IMG/VR virus record: IMGVR_UViG_3300043435_000893
Location: 1 to 37,375 of that record
Reading direction: 5' to 3' (one strand)
Source of the DNA: a virus
Length of the DNA: 37,375 nt
Position numbers and translations under genes: made by a program. Within the stretch, counting starts at the first letter, position 1. Every line of letters begins with the position of its first letter. The notes below the pieces were generated by a model, which was given only the letters and a program-made list of their open reading frames with translations, did not search any database and was not told where the DNA came from. Of this stretch, positions 12,095 to 21,650 are shown piece by piece.

Positions 12095-13564
12095 ATGCAC
12101 TCTATAAAACCCGATGACGTCCAAGAAGAACAGCTTCGCTTGGAGCTTCGCCTCAAACTTCTTGAAGCGCAGGAGCGTGCAACCACTGACTTTCTCAGCT
12201 TCTGCCAGTACGTCTGGCCCGAGATGCTCGTTGGGGAGCACCACAAACGTATTGCCAAAGCCCTTGATCGTGTGATCTCTGGCGAGTGCAAACGCCTGAT
12301 GATTGCGATGCCTCCTCGTCATGGCAAGTCACAGCTTGGGAGCTACTTGTTTCCGGCGTATCTTATGGGTAGAAACCCTGACACTAAACTTATTGTCGGC
12401 TCCCACACGGCTGAACTAGCGCAGCGTTTTGGCCGGATGATTCGTAATCTGGTTGACGACGAGAAATACAAAGAGTTGTTCCCAAAGATGGCCTTGTCCG
12501 TGGACAGTAAAGCGGCGGGCAGATGGAACACGGCCCAAGGCGGTGAAGCGTTCTTCATTGGTAAGGGCGGTGCGATGACGGGCCGTGGTGGTAATGTTGT
12601 TGTGCTGGATGATATTTTGGACGAGCAGGATGCTGTGTCTGAAACTGCGATGGAGAACACGTGGGAGTGGTACACGTCCGGTCCTCGTCAGCGTTTGCAA
12701 CCGGGTGGCGCGATCATTGTGATTAATACGCGTTGGAAGACAGACGATCTGTCTGGCCGCTTGCTCAAGCAGCAGGGCTATTTGAAGTCAGACCAGTGGG
12801 AAGTTCTGGAGTTCCCAGCTATTTTGCCGTCCGGAAAACCCCTGTGGCCCGACTATTGGAGCCTTGACGAGTTAGAGAAAGTCAAGGTATCCATTGGCTT
12901 GAAGAAGTGGAATGCCCAGTGGCAGCAGCAACCAACGAATGATGAGGGTGCAATCCTGAAGCGTAACTGGTGGCGCAAGTGGAAGTACGATGATCCACCA
13001 GAGTGTGAGTATCTGATTCAGGTATACGATACGGCGTACTCAAAGAAAGAGACTGCTGACTTCTCTGTTATCAGTACGTGGGGCGTGTTTTATCCTGATG
13101 CTGATTCTGGAGCCAATCTGATGCTGCTTAATGTGCGCAAAGGCCGTTGGGACTTTCCTGAGCTAAAGCGCATGGCCAAGGATGAATACATGTATTGGAA
13201 GCCTGATAATGTTTTGATTGAGGCGAAAGCTACTGGCACACCATTGCAGCAGGAACTGCGTAAGATGGGCATTCCTGTCACGATGTTCTCGCCCGGCGGT
13301 CGCCGCTCTGGTCAGGACAAGGTATCCCGCGCCAATGCCGTGGCCCCGCTTCTTGAATCAGGCATGATCTGGTATCCTGAGGGTAAGGAGTGGGCCGAGG
13401 ACCTTGTAGAGGAATGCGCGGCTTTTCCTAACGGGAACAATGACGACCAAGTGGATACTGCGGTGATGGCTTGGACAAGATTTCGTGCTGGTAACTTTAT
13501 TGCGTTGGACACGGACGACGATACGGAAGACGAGCCTGATACAACACCGGTTGAGTATTATTGA
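12095..13564 (+). CDS. terL: Terminase large subunit
   Basis: A 489-residue packaging motor that couples ATP hydrolysis to DNA translocation into the procapsid and cuts the concatemer. The ATPase domain has a Walker A MPPRHGKS at 72-79, a Walker B VVVLDD at 168-173 and the coupling motif NTRW at 211-214. The C-terminal nuclease domain has YDTA (Asp312), VLIEAKATG around 370 and DDQVDTAVMAW around 455-465, giving the acidic metal ligands of the RNase H-like fold. Length is normal. No strong SD precedes the ATG. It stands 5.6 kb from the small subunit because the accessory block lies between them. Confidence 0.95.
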   Translation: MHSIKPDDVQEEQLRLELRLKLLEAQERATTDFLSFCQYVWPEMLVGEHHKRIAKALDRVISGECKRLMIAMPPRHGKSQLGSYLFPAYLMGRNPDTKLIVGSHTAELAQRFGRMIRNLVDDEKYKELFPKMALSVDSKAAGRWNTAQGGEAFFIGKGGAMTGRGGNVVVLDDILDEQDAVSETAMENTWEWYTSGPRQRLQPGGAIIVINTRWKTDDLSGRLLKQQGYLKSDQWEVLEFPAILPSGKPLWPDYWSLDELEKVKVSIGLKKWNAQWQQQPTNDEGAILKRNWWRKWKYDDPPECEYLIQVYDTAYSKKETADFSVISTWGVFYPDADSGANLMLLNVRKGRWDFPELKRMAKDEYMYWKPDNVLIEAKATGTPLQQELRKMGIPVTMFSPGGRRSGQDKVSRANAVAPLLESGMIWYPEGKEWAEDLVEECAAFPNGNNDDQVDTAVMAWTRFRAGNFIALDTDDDTEDEPDTTPVEYY

Positions 13565-13610
13565 AATGCCGCATAAAATGTCTTGAATATTTGATCAAGG
13601 ACCTCGGACC

Positions 13611-16600
13611 ATGGCCCAACAGACGTTTGAAGAGTTAGTTGCTGCTGTAAAGCAAGCGGAGAGCCGCGGCAAGCGCTACAAAGATGACGGTAAAACTCTG
13701 ACCACCAGTCCCAAGGGTGCCCTTGGTGAGATGCAGGTCATGCCCAAGACTATTCTTGATCCCGGCTTTGGTGTAACCCCTGCTAAGGATAAGTCCCCTG
13801 ATGAGATTGCAAGGGTCGGCGTAGATTACTTGCAGGCCATGAAGCAGAAGTATGGCGATACAGAAAAGGCTTTGATTGCGTATAACTGGGGACCGGGCTC
13901 CACGGACAGGTGGTTAGCTTCTGGTGCTGACCCAAAGAAGTTGCCGGCGGAAACCCGCACTTATGTAGAGCGTGTCAAGGGATTCCTTGGCAAGGATGTT
14001 CCACGTGAAACAATGGCAAAAAAAGACCGTGAGCCGTTGCCCCCATCGCTGCCCCCAATGGCACAAGCGGAACCAAAAACAACAACTGTGGCAAGTGCCA
14101 GCAAAGGCATACCGGACATTAAGAACATGCCCGCCAGCTATCAAGCCGCTTTTGCTTTAGCCGCCTTGGCAGATGCCAAGGATGATGAGAAGGAATTTGA
14201 CGAGAACAAAGAAACCGAAGCTGAAAAGCTGATGCAGGATTACAAGCCTGTCAATTATTTGGCTTCTTTGGAGTTGGATGTCAAGCCGGTCATGATGAAG
14301 GACGGTGGGGAAGTGGACGCGGAGGAGAAGCGCCCTGATGACATCAATTACTTTAGCAATGTCAATCGGATGAAGGACCGCGGAACGACAACAGATTCCG
14401 TGATGCTCGGCGCGCGGACCAAGGCTGGTGAAGGTTCTGTCATTGCTGGTCTGAACATGGCCAACATGAGCAAAGACGAGAAGATGCAGACGGCGCGTGC
14501 TTTGATGTTGGCGTATACGCAGCAGGATCCTGAAGGTTTGGGGTTTAGTGCAAATGTTGTCAAGCCCCAAGGCGCTCCGGCCATGGCTAATTTGATGGGA
14601 TCACTTCCTGTGGGTGAGGGCCGTGTATCGGCGGGTGTGCATGGTAATCAGGCGTATTCGTTGGGATACAACCGCCCTGTTGAGGGTGGTCAGTTCAGTG
14701 CAGACTTGAATGTTCCACGTGGAACAATGGGTTCTCCCCAGTTAAACCTGCGGTATGACAAGCGGTTTGCCAAAGGTGGCGACGTATCCAGTGTTAACAG
14801 AAGTTTTGAAGAGGAAGAGGATGTAAGCAAGCCGTTTATTGGCAATCCTAATATTAGCAGACAGGTTGGGCAAGCAAGAAGAAATGCTGCAATCCAAAAA
14901 GCCAGCTATCGTGATGAAGTAGCCGAAGCAAAAGATACCGCACGCAAGGGCGAGGCGTATCAAGAGCTTGAGAAATACTTGCAATCGCGGGATGCAGTCC
15001 CCAACGTAAAGGTAACAAGCTACTTGCCTGAAGGCACTCACGGAATGTTTTCTTCGGATAGACCAAACATTACCACGGGTAGCATAAAAATTAACAAAAA
15101 CCTGCCTGAAATGTTTATGCCTTCAACAATAGCGCATGAAATGACACATGCTGCAGACAGGCAGATGGAACAGCAGGCAATGGAGCAGGGCCTGTTTGGC
15201 AAGAGCAATCAATTTACTGAAGCCTACAAAAAAATGGTAGGTAAAGAGGGTAGAAACCGCACACAACTTCTGCGTAAGCGTTACCCAGAGTTTGAAGAAG
15301 ACAATCGGTACTACCGGTCAAGGCCAGATGAAGTTGCAGCGCACGGTATAGGCGCTTATTCCGGTCCAGTTATGCAAGACAGCGCGCCGCGGCACGTGGA
15401 TGCTACTGCTGCAACGGAGTTACGTATCCTGATGGACCTTGCGCAAAGGAACGTGGACAAAGGACCAACTGGTTTAGGCAAAATCCTGCCGTTTTTTAGA
15501 AAACTTGAAAGTTACGCAGACGGCGGTGAGGTGTACCGTGCAGACGGAAGCCCCCCAACAGGCGAGCGCAAGTTAGACCGTGAAACAATGGATATGTTGC
15601 GCAGGCAAGGTACATCTCCTGCGTCATTAACACGAGTGGCTCCTCCTGCTGACATAAGTTCTTCTGCGGCAGGTTTGCCCGGATTGATGTTGCTTGCCGA
15701 TCCACGCATTGACAATACCAACGCGTATGGTTACGTGTTGGATAGCAGTGATGACAAAAAAAACTTTGGCATGGCTCAGGCAATGTTTTTAAACAAAAGC
15801 AGATCAGAAGATTATCCCGATACGATTGCACATGAAACAGAACATTTGTTGGCACGTCAGAATTTGGGATCTGCGGCCAGTATTAATAGTAAGTTTGATG
15901 AGTTGATAGGAAATAAGGGCATTTCTCGTCTTAACTTTGTTAGAGACGCCGTTAAAGCAGCCCCTTATTTAAAAGAAAAATACGACTTGCAATCTAGCTA
16001 TCTTGATCCAAAAATGTTTGAGTATCAATCCAAATTTGGTTTGGGCAAGAACCTTTTGTATGAACAATTGGCTTCTTTAGCTGCTTTGGAGCAGCGCCAC
16101 AAAATAGATTTGACCAAAGATCCGGAGTTGCGCAAGACTTTGTTCTCTCGGCCCGATGTCCGCGAGACATATAACGCCCTCACTGGTCTGCGTCAAACGC
16201 GCCTAGACCCACGGGACTTGCCTCCACACACACGCGTGCCTGAACCCGGCATGTTGGATGCTATTAAAGGGGTGTTTAAGCGTGCCGATGGTGGCATGGT
16301 GTACCGTGCAGACGGCAGTCCAGAGACGGGTGAGCAGTTGACCCCGCAACAGATGGAAAGAATCGCGGCCCAAGAATCAGCAGAGCGTGAAGCGGCAAGC
16401 AATGCTGCTTTTATTGCGCAGAAGTCTGGTATTGGTCGCAAAGCAGGCCCTGTTTCTCAGGCTTTGCAGTCTGGTCAGGGGCAGATAGAGTTCCTTAAAG
16501 GCATGACCAACGTACCGCAGAATATTTTGGGTGCGCCGATGGATATTTCCAACATGATTGCCAACGTATATGGCGGTGGTGTTGAGAAACCGTTCATGGG

Positions 16601-18410
16601 CAGTGAGTATCTGAAGGAAAAATCACGGGCCGCGGGCCTAGGATTTACCCCATCTACTGATCCAACCCTAGCCGGCTTCTATGGTGCGGGTGATCTAGGC
16701 AGCAATCTTGTTAATCCAGCTGGCGTTACGCGCGCGGGCGTGAAGGCTGCGGAGAAAACAGGGGAAGCAGCCAAGATGTTGGCCCGTGATTTCCAAGGCT
16801 ACAACCAGCAGTTGGCTGTTCCCGGTGCTTCGTATGCAATCCGCAATCGTGGTACGCCGTTTTTGAATACACCTGAACAATTTGATCACATGGGGAAAGT
16901 AGAACGGGGAGCAATGGGTGAGGCGGATGACTACGCAAATTGGTTATCCCGTACTTTTGCTCATGGGCAGCCAGCATTAAAAACTTGGCTACGAGATAAA
17001 GTAGGGGCATATTTGCGCCGTGACTTTGGAACTGAAAGCGACCAGATGGTTCAAGCTGCGGACCAAGGCAAAAAACTGCACTTTATGTCGCCTAAGCTGA
17101 CAGAAAACGTACCTCATCAATTAGGTACAGACATTGGTCTTTCTCGGGAACTTGAAGGGTTTCCAAAAGCAGGATTTGCAAAAACACCGCAAGGACAAAA
17201 GGTAGAAGAGGTCATTGACTCTACAATTTATCCGCTTCAATTGCAGGACATTAATACCTCTGGTCTGTCATACAAAGTTCCAAAAAGCATGCAACAGTTT
17301 GTGGATACCAATCCTGAGATGCGTGTAAGTCAAATGGGGCCTATTGATGAAAACCTGAAGCTTGACGAGTTGGCTCAGGCGATGGAAAAGATGTTTAAGG
17401 AAAAAGAATTTAAGGCGTATGGAGAAACTGCTCCAATGCCTAAAGAGTACATTTTGACAGATGAAACTTTGCAGGGATTGACGCCTGCGCAAGCATCCAA
17501 CCGCGTAGCAAACAAAATGGCATGGGTTGAGAAAAAACGTGGCGAGTTAGCAGGCGTTGCGATTTCTAAAGATCCGCAGATCGTAAGCCACAGTTATGAC
17601 AACGGTAACAAGTGGATTAGTCCTGCTGATTTAGCCGACAATCCAAACCACGCAGAGATGGTAAAAGACATTGGTTGCGCGGGGGGATGGTGCACAGACA
17701 AGGCTAATTTTGCTTTGGACTACGGTTCTGGTGAAAATAGACTGAACATTTTGTTGGATAAGAAGTTTGAGCCACGTGTGCAGCTTACTTTAAACCAACC
17801 ACAGCCTTCAGTTGCTGAATTTGCCAAGTACATATACTTGACGAATAACGACAGTTCTGTATTAGATGAAATGGCTAAGTCAGCATATGGCTGGTACACT
17901 GCAGCGGATGCTAAGATTGAAGCCAAAGTTAGGGCCATGCCTGAGTATCAGCAATATGTTAAACAATACCAACCAGAAAAAAGCATTACAGAAATTAAAG
18001 GCCAGTTTAACAATTCGGATTTAACAAAATCACCATACCTTAAACAGGTTCAAGATTTTGTTAAACGTCAAGGCACGGATCTACAACGCGTAGACAATTT
18101 AGGCGGCATTAACATGGTGGACATGCGTAATACCGTGGATTTTTCTGATTACGGGGTTTCAAGAAAAAATCTATCAAAAGAAGAGTTTGGCGCATACACT
18201 GATTTATTTAATAAAAAACTTGTAGAACTTAACGGTAACTCTTATTTTGTAGACAAAGATAGACTGCCTGATTTGATTAAAACAGTTCGCGAAACCATAC
18301 CAACCAACAAGGCGCGCCAAATCCAAATGAATTTATTTGGACTCCCCAAAGAAAAGGCGCATGGGGGTATGATCGAGCGCCAGCCCAACGATAACCGCAG
18401 ATATCTGTAA
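13611..18410 (+). CDS. Giant modular protein: lytic transglycosylase plus zincin-like modules
   Basis: A 1599-residue protein. Residues 1-125 match a soluble lytic transglycosylase: Glu17-Ser, then SPKGALGEMQVMPKT and ALIAYNWGPG. Two HExxH segments follow, HEMTH at 509-513 (possible third ligand Glu574) and HETEH at 741-745, suggesting metallopeptidase-like folds. A near-copied segment VYRADGSPxTGE occurs at 641 and 897. The C-terminal third has GCAGGWC (Cys1356-Cys1361), KSITEIKGQFN and VQDFVKR, resembling phage polyvalent or PcfJ-like proteins. Modules are joined by short GG(E/D/M)(V/I) phrases. It lies between terL and portal and is probably an injected virion protein that opens the cell wall. 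AAGGA 9 bases upstream supports the start. Confidence 0.7.
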   Translation: MAQQTFEELVAAVKQAESRGKRYKDDGKTLTTSPKGALGEMQVMPKTILDPGFGVTPAKDKSPDEIARVGVDYLQAMKQKYGDTEKALIAYNWGPGSTDRWLASGADPKKLPAETRTYVERVKGFLGKDVPRETMAKKDREPLPPSLPPMAQAEPKTTTVASASKGIPDIKNMPASYQAAFALAALADAKDDEKEFDENKETEAEKLMQDYKPVNYLASLELDVKPVMMKDGGEVDAEEKRPDDINYFSNVNRMKDRGTTTDSVMLGARTKAGEGSVIAGLNMANMSKDEKMQTARALMLAYTQQDPEGLGFSANVVKPQGAPAMANLMGSLPVGEGRVSAGVHGNQAYSLGYNRPVEGGQFSADLNVPRGTMGSPQLNLRYDKRFAKGGDVSSVNRSFEEEEDVSKPFIGNPNISRQVGQARRNAAIQKASYRDEVAEAKDTARKGEAYQELEKYLQSRDAVPNVKVTSYLPEGTHGMFSSDRPNITTGSIKINKNLPEMFMPSTIAHEMTHAADRQMEQQAMEQGLFGKSNQFTEAYKKMVGKEGRNRTQLLRKRYPEFEEDNRYYRSRPDEVAAHGIGAYSGPVMQDSAPRHVDATAATELRILMDLAQRNVDKGPTGLGKILPFFRKLESYADGGEVYRADGSPPTGERKLDRETMDMLRRQGTSPASLTRVAPPADISSSAAGLPGLMLLADPRIDNTNAYGYVLDSSDDKKNFGMAQAMFLNKSRSEDYPDTIAHETEHLLARQNLGSAASINSKFDELIGNKGISRLNFVRDAVKAAPYLKEKYDLQSSYLDPKMFEYQSKFGLGKNLLYEQLASLAALEQRHKIDLTKDPELRKTLFSRPDVRETYNALTGLRQTRLDPRDLPPHTRVPEPGMLDAIKGVFKRADGGMVYRADGSPETGEQLTPQQMERIAAQESAEREAASNAAFIAQKSGIGRKAGPVSQALQSGQGQIEFLKGMTNVPQNILGAPMDISNMIANVYGGGVEKPFMGSEYLKEKSRAAGLGFTPSTDPTLAGFYGAGDLGSNLVNPAGVTRAGVKAAEKTGEAAKMLARDFQGYNQQLAVPGASYAIRNRGTPFLNTPEQFDHMGKVERGAMGEADDYANWLSRTFAHGQPALKTWLRDKVGAYLRRDFGTESDQMVQAADQGKKLHFMSPKLTENVPHQLGTDIGLSRELEGFPKAGFAKTPQGQKVEEVIDSTIYPLQLQDINTSGLSYKVPKSMQQFVDTNPEMRVSQMGPIDENLKLDELAQAMEKMFKEKEFKAYGETAPMPKEYILTDETLQGLTPAQASNRVANKMAWVEKKRGELAGVAISKDPQIVSHSYDNGNKWISPADLADNPNHAEMVKDIGCAGGWCTDKANFALDYGSGENRLNILLDKKFEPRVQLTLNQPQPSVAEFAKYIYLTNNDSSVLDEMAKSAYGWYTAADAKIEAKVRAMPEYQQYVKQYQPEKSITEIKGQFNNSDLTKSPYLKQVQDFVKRQGTDLQRVDNLGGINMVDMRNTVDFSDYGVSRKNLSKEEFGAYTDLFNKKLVELNGNSYFVDKDRLPDLIKTVRETIPTNKARQIQMNLFGLPKEKAHGGMIERQPNDNRRYL

Positions 18411-18419
18411 GGACACAAC

Positions 18420-20804
18420 ATGCCAATTGAAAAGAACATGACAATCGACGACTTGCCTGAGGGCGATGTCGCCGTTGAGATGGAAGATGAGTTGCCTTCA
18501 GATATTGACATTGAGTTTGATACAGAAACCGGTGAAGTTGTTGTAAACATTGGCGCAGAAGACGACGATGTTGCCTATGACAGCAACTTAGCCGAGATCA
18601 TTGAGCCTGATGTCTTGCAGCTTATCTCTTCTGACTTGATGTCGTTGTTTGATGCTGACAAGTCTTCACGCAAAGAGTGGGAAGAGCAGTACAGCAAAGG
18701 CATGAAGATGCTGGGCTTCACGTTTGAAGAGCGTACCAAGCCGTTCAAGGGCGCGTGCGGCGTGCAGCACCCACTTTTGACAGAGAGTATTGTTCAGTTC
18801 CAAGCACAAGCGCTCAAGGAACTGATGCCCGCGGGCGGGCCCGTGCGCACGCAGGTGCTGGGCAAAGAGACACGTGAGAAGTTGATGCAAGCGGACCGCG
18901 TGCGTGACTTCATGAACTATCAGATCACGACAGTGATGGAAGAGTACACGCCTGACTTTGATCAGTTGCTGTTCTATGTTGGCTTTGGTGGCTCGGCATT
19001 CAAGAAAGTTTATTACGACGAGACCAAGGGCCGCATGGTAAGCGCTTTGGTGCTGCCAGATAATCTGTATATACCGTATACCGGCTCATCTGTGATGAGC
19101 GAATGCCAGCGGATCACGCACCGCGTTCCGATGTCCACCAACGATTACCGCAAAGCAGTGATCCGTGGTCAGTATTTGGATACAGCGCAGATGACGACTG
19201 CTGCAGAGACAGGCCAGAGCATTATCAAGAAGGAAACAGACCGCACTACGGGTGTTGACCCTACTGGTGTGGAAGAAGAGATCTGTTTGCTGGAGTTCTT
19301 GGTTGATTTGGACATCCGCGGCTTTGAGCACAAGGATGAAGACGGCGAAGAGACAGGCATCAAGCTGCCGTACATCGTCACAATTGACGAGATCTCTCAG
19401 TCTGTTGTGGGTGTGCGCCGTAACTGGAAAGAGGGCGATCCTCTGTTTGCGCGCAAGCAGTACTACGTGCATTATTTGCTGGTCCAAGGCCCCGGAGCGT
19501 ATGGCTTGGGCTTCTTGCACTTGGTTGGTGGCCTTACGAAGACAGCTACCTCTGCTTTGCAGCAATTGGTGGACGCTGGAACGCTGGCTAACCTGCCTGC
19601 AGGCTTTAAAGCCAAGGGCGCGCGCATTGCAAACGACGATACACCTTTGTCGCCCGGTGAGTTCCGCGACATGGACGCTGGTGGTGCGGAGTTGTCTGCA
19701 TCCTTGTTGCCATTACCGTACAAAGAGCCAAGTCAGACCTTGTTTGCACTGCTAGGTTTCTGCGTAGACGCTGGTCGCCGTTTGGCAAGCATTACCGACA
19801 TGCAAGTTGGTGACAGCAACCAGAATGCTGCGGTGGGAACAACGATTGCGTTGCTTGAAAAAGGCAGTGCGGTTATGTCTGCAATTCACAAACGTTTGCA
19901 TTACAGCCAGCGCATGGAATTTCAATTGCTGGCCAAAGGTTTTGCCGACTATTTGCCTGCTGAGTACCCATACGATGTGCCCGGCGAGAGCCGCAGGATC
20001 AAGGCACGTGACTTTGATGACCGCATCGATGTCTTGCCTGTCTCTGACCCTAACATCTTCTCTGTTGCCCAGCGTATCACGATGGCGCAGACGCAGTTGC
20101 AACTGGCGCAGAGCGCACCGCAGATGCACAACATGTATGAGGCCTATCGCCGCATGTATGAAGCCATTGGTGTGCGGGATATCGACACCATTTTGAACAC
20201 ACAGCAGGTAGATAAGCCAAAGGATCCTGCAAGCGAGAACGCACAGGCGCTTGATGGTTCACCACTCAAAGCTTTTGCCGGCCAGCAGCACGATGCACAC
20301 ATCCTGACCCATATCTTATTTGGTATGAGCCCGATGATGCAGGGTATGCCTAACGTGGCGGTTACTTTGCAGAAACACATCTTTGATCACATCCGTTTGA
20401 AGGCGGAAGAAGAGGTGGAAGCGGAGTTGTTCCAGCAGTACGGCACAGATCCTGACCAACTTATTTCATCTTTGCAGCGTGAGGCGATGATTGCAATCAA
20501 GGTTGCGCAAGGTTTCCAAGAGGTCAAGGCCTTGCAGAACCAATTGATGGGCCCACAGACCGATCCGCTGGTTGAATTGAAGAAACAAGAGCTTGGACAA
20601 AGCGCTCAACGCGATCAGGCTAAGCTGCAGATGGATCAACAACGCCTTGGCCTTGATCAACAGAAGGAACAGGCCGATGTTCAGTTTGATACTGCACGTT
20701 TAGCACTGCAACAACAGGCTGCTGCACAGAAGAATTCTCAAGATGCCATACGAAATGCCCAACAAGGAGCAAAAAATGCAAACCAAAGCAGCAAAAAAGA
20801 CTAA
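18420..20804 (+). CDS. Portal protein (P22-like)
   Basis: A 794-residue portal subunit that should form the dodecameric channel at the capsid vertex. After an acidic N-terminal tail the core begins around residue 60. Typical phrases are KGACGVQHPLLTESIVQFQAQALKEL, LFYVGFGGSAFKKVYYDE, QYYVHYLLVQGPGAYGLGFLHL and SITDMQVGDSNQNAAVGTTIALLE, seen in P22-type and related podovirus portals. The C-terminal 110 residues are Gln- and Lys-rich (QKEQADVQFDTARLALQQQAAAQK) and should form the long helical barrel. Length fits P22 (725) and its relatives. AAGGA precedes the ATG at 18420. It overlaps the next small gene by 29 bp. Confidence 0.88.
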   Translation: MPIEKNMTIDDLPEGDVAVEMEDELPSDIDIEFDTETGEVVVNIGAEDDDVAYDSNLAEIIEPDVLQLISSDLMSLFDADKSSRKEWEEQYSKGMKMLGFTFEERTKPFKGACGVQHPLLTESIVQFQAQALKELMPAGGPVRTQVLGKETREKLMQADRVRDFMNYQITTVMEEYTPDFDQLLFYVGFGGSAFKKVYYDETKGRMVSALVLPDNLYIPYTGSSVMSECQRITHRVPMSTNDYRKAVIRGQYLDTAQMTTAAETGQSIIKKETDRTTGVDPTGVEEEICLLEFLVDLDIRGFEHKDEDGEETGIKLPYIVTIDEISQSVVGVRRNWKEGDPLFARKQYYVHYLLVQGPGAYGLGFLHLVGGLTKTATSALQQLVDAGTLANLPAGFKAKGARIANDDTPLSPGEFRDMDAGGAELSASLLPLPYKEPSQTLFALLGFCVDAGRRLASITDMQVGDSNQNAAVGTTIALLEKGSAVMSAIHKRLHYSQRMEFQLLAKGFADYLPAEYPYDVPGESRRIKARDFDDRIDVLPVSDPNIFSVAQRITMAQTQLQLAQSAPQMHNMYEAYRRMYEAIGVRDIDTILNTQQVDKPKDPASENAQALDGSPLKAFAGQQHDAHILTHILFGMSPMMQGMPNVAVTLQKHIFDHIRLKAEEEVEAELFQQYGTDPDQLISSLQREAMIAIKVAQGFQEVKALQNQLMGPQTDPLVELKKQELGQSAQRDQAKLQMDQQRLGLDQQKEQADVQFDTARLALQQQAAAQKNSQDAIRNAQQGAKNANQSSKKD

Positions 20805-20919
20805 AAAAGAGCCTAAAGAGATGTCTGGGTCACCAAAAAGTGTAAAAACACCACAAAATGACCCACGCGTAACGTATGTTTACCGAAAAGATGCATTCAA
20901 AAAGGTAAAATTAGCGTAA
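20776..20919 (+). CDS. Small basic protein overlapping portal end
   Basis: A 47-residue Lys-rich protein (MQTKAAKKTKKEPKEMSGSP ... VYRKDAFKKVKLA). It starts inside the portal coding end in another frame. AAGGAG at 20764-20769 lies 6 bases from the ATG, an excellent ribosome-binding site that argues for real translation. The basic character suggests DNA or RNA binding, but this is only inferred. Confidence 0.55.
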   Translation: MQTKAAKKTKKEPKEMSGSPKSVKTPQNDPRVTYVYRKDAFKKVKLA

Positions 20920-20926
20920 AAGTGTG

Positions 20927-20985
20927 CATAATAGCCACGTAACCTTCGGACAGGGGTCTATCTGTCTGCTTCATTGGAGTTATCC
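20927..20985 (+). promoter_or_regulatory. Candidate promoter and stem-loop leader
   Basis: CATAAT (20927-20932) may be a -10, with a weak -35. GGACAG...CTGTCT (20948-20967) could form a short stem. TTGGAGTTATCC then precedes the ATG at 20986. The layout echoes the accessory-block leaders, but the SD word is different (GGAG). Confidence 0.35.
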
Positions 20986-21171
20986 ATGCTTGAATTTGCA
21001 GAGAAAGTCATATTTGCCATTCGCAGGCTTGAAAACGAGACTAAAGACTTCGTTAGCAGCGGCAATGTCAAATCGATGGAGCAGTACAAACATTTGATGG
21101 GCCGGTTAGAGGGTTATGCGTTTGTTCAGGAAGCCATACAGGATGTCTTGAACAAGAACTCTGATCTATAA
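20986..21171 (+). CDS. Small helical protein
   Basis: A 61-residue helical protein (MLEFAEKVIFAIRRLENETKDFVSSGNVKSMEQYKHLMGRLEGYAFVQEAI...). The pattern of two helices around SGNVKSMEQYKHLMGRLEG resembles small phage proteins found next to portal or scaffold genes, function unknown. I use the ATG at 20986, which has GGAG at a good distance, over an upstream TTG. It precedes the co-chaperonin by 12 bp in the same operon. Confidence 0.65.
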   Translation: MLEFAEKVIFAIRRLENETKDFVSSGNVKSMEQYKHLMGRLEGYAFVQEAIQDVLNKNSDL

Positions 21172-21183
21172 AGGACCAAACAG

Positions 21184-21642
21184 ATGGAAATGACTGCATT
21201 AGAGAAGCGATGGGCTGAAGAAGCGGTTGAAAAAGCCGCCTTTGAAGCCGCTCTTGTTGAGGCTGCCAAGATTGAAGAGGCAGAAGAAGAGCAACGCATC
21301 GAAAACATCAGGGAACACCTTCCACAGCCCACAGGTTGGCGGATTGTTGTTTTGCCCTACAGAGGCGCTAAGAAAACCAAGGGCGGCATTGAATTAGCCG
21401 AAGAAACCTTGGAACGACAGCAACTCACTACCACTTGCGCATACGTTTTGGCCGTTGGCCCACTCGCTTACAAAGACACCGACAAGTTTCCGGACGGTCC
21501 TTGGTGTAAAGAAGGCGATTGGATCATTTTTGGTCGGTACGCTGGCGCACGTATGGGCATTGATGGCGGAGAGATCCGTATTCTCAATGATGACGAAATT
21601 CTGGCCCGTGTTAAGGACCCAGAAGACATTCTGCACATGTAA
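21184..21642 (+). CDS. GroES-like co-chaperonin
   Basis: A 152-residue protein. Residues about 49-143 match the Cpn10/GroES fold: PTGWRIVVLPY opens it, KTKGGIELAEETLERQQ is the mobile loop (about 63-80) that contacts GroEL, and then come VLAVGP, KEGDWIIFGRYAG and RILNDDEILARV. The N-terminal 46 residues are an added Glu/Ala-rich helix (EKRWAEEAVEKAAFEAALVE), not present in normal GroES, so the protein is longer than the usual 97. It lies between portal and scaffold, so it probably redirects host GroEL to fold capsid protein, as T4 gp31 does. AAAGGA is upstream. Confidence 0.85.
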   Translation: MEMTALEKRWAEEAVEKAAFEAALVEAAKIEEAEEEQRIENIREHLPQPTGWRIVVLPYRGAKKTKGGIELAEETLERQQLTTTCAYVLAVGPLAYKDTDKFPDGPWCKEGDWIIFGRYAGARMGIDGGEIRILNDDEILARVKDPEDILHM

Positions 21643-21650
21643 GGAAGCAT

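Noticed and set aside
13611-18410. Calling both HExxH modules active metalloproteases
   Set aside because: Only the short motif is visible, and the third ligand and the fold cannot be confirmed by eye, so I keep them as zincin-like.
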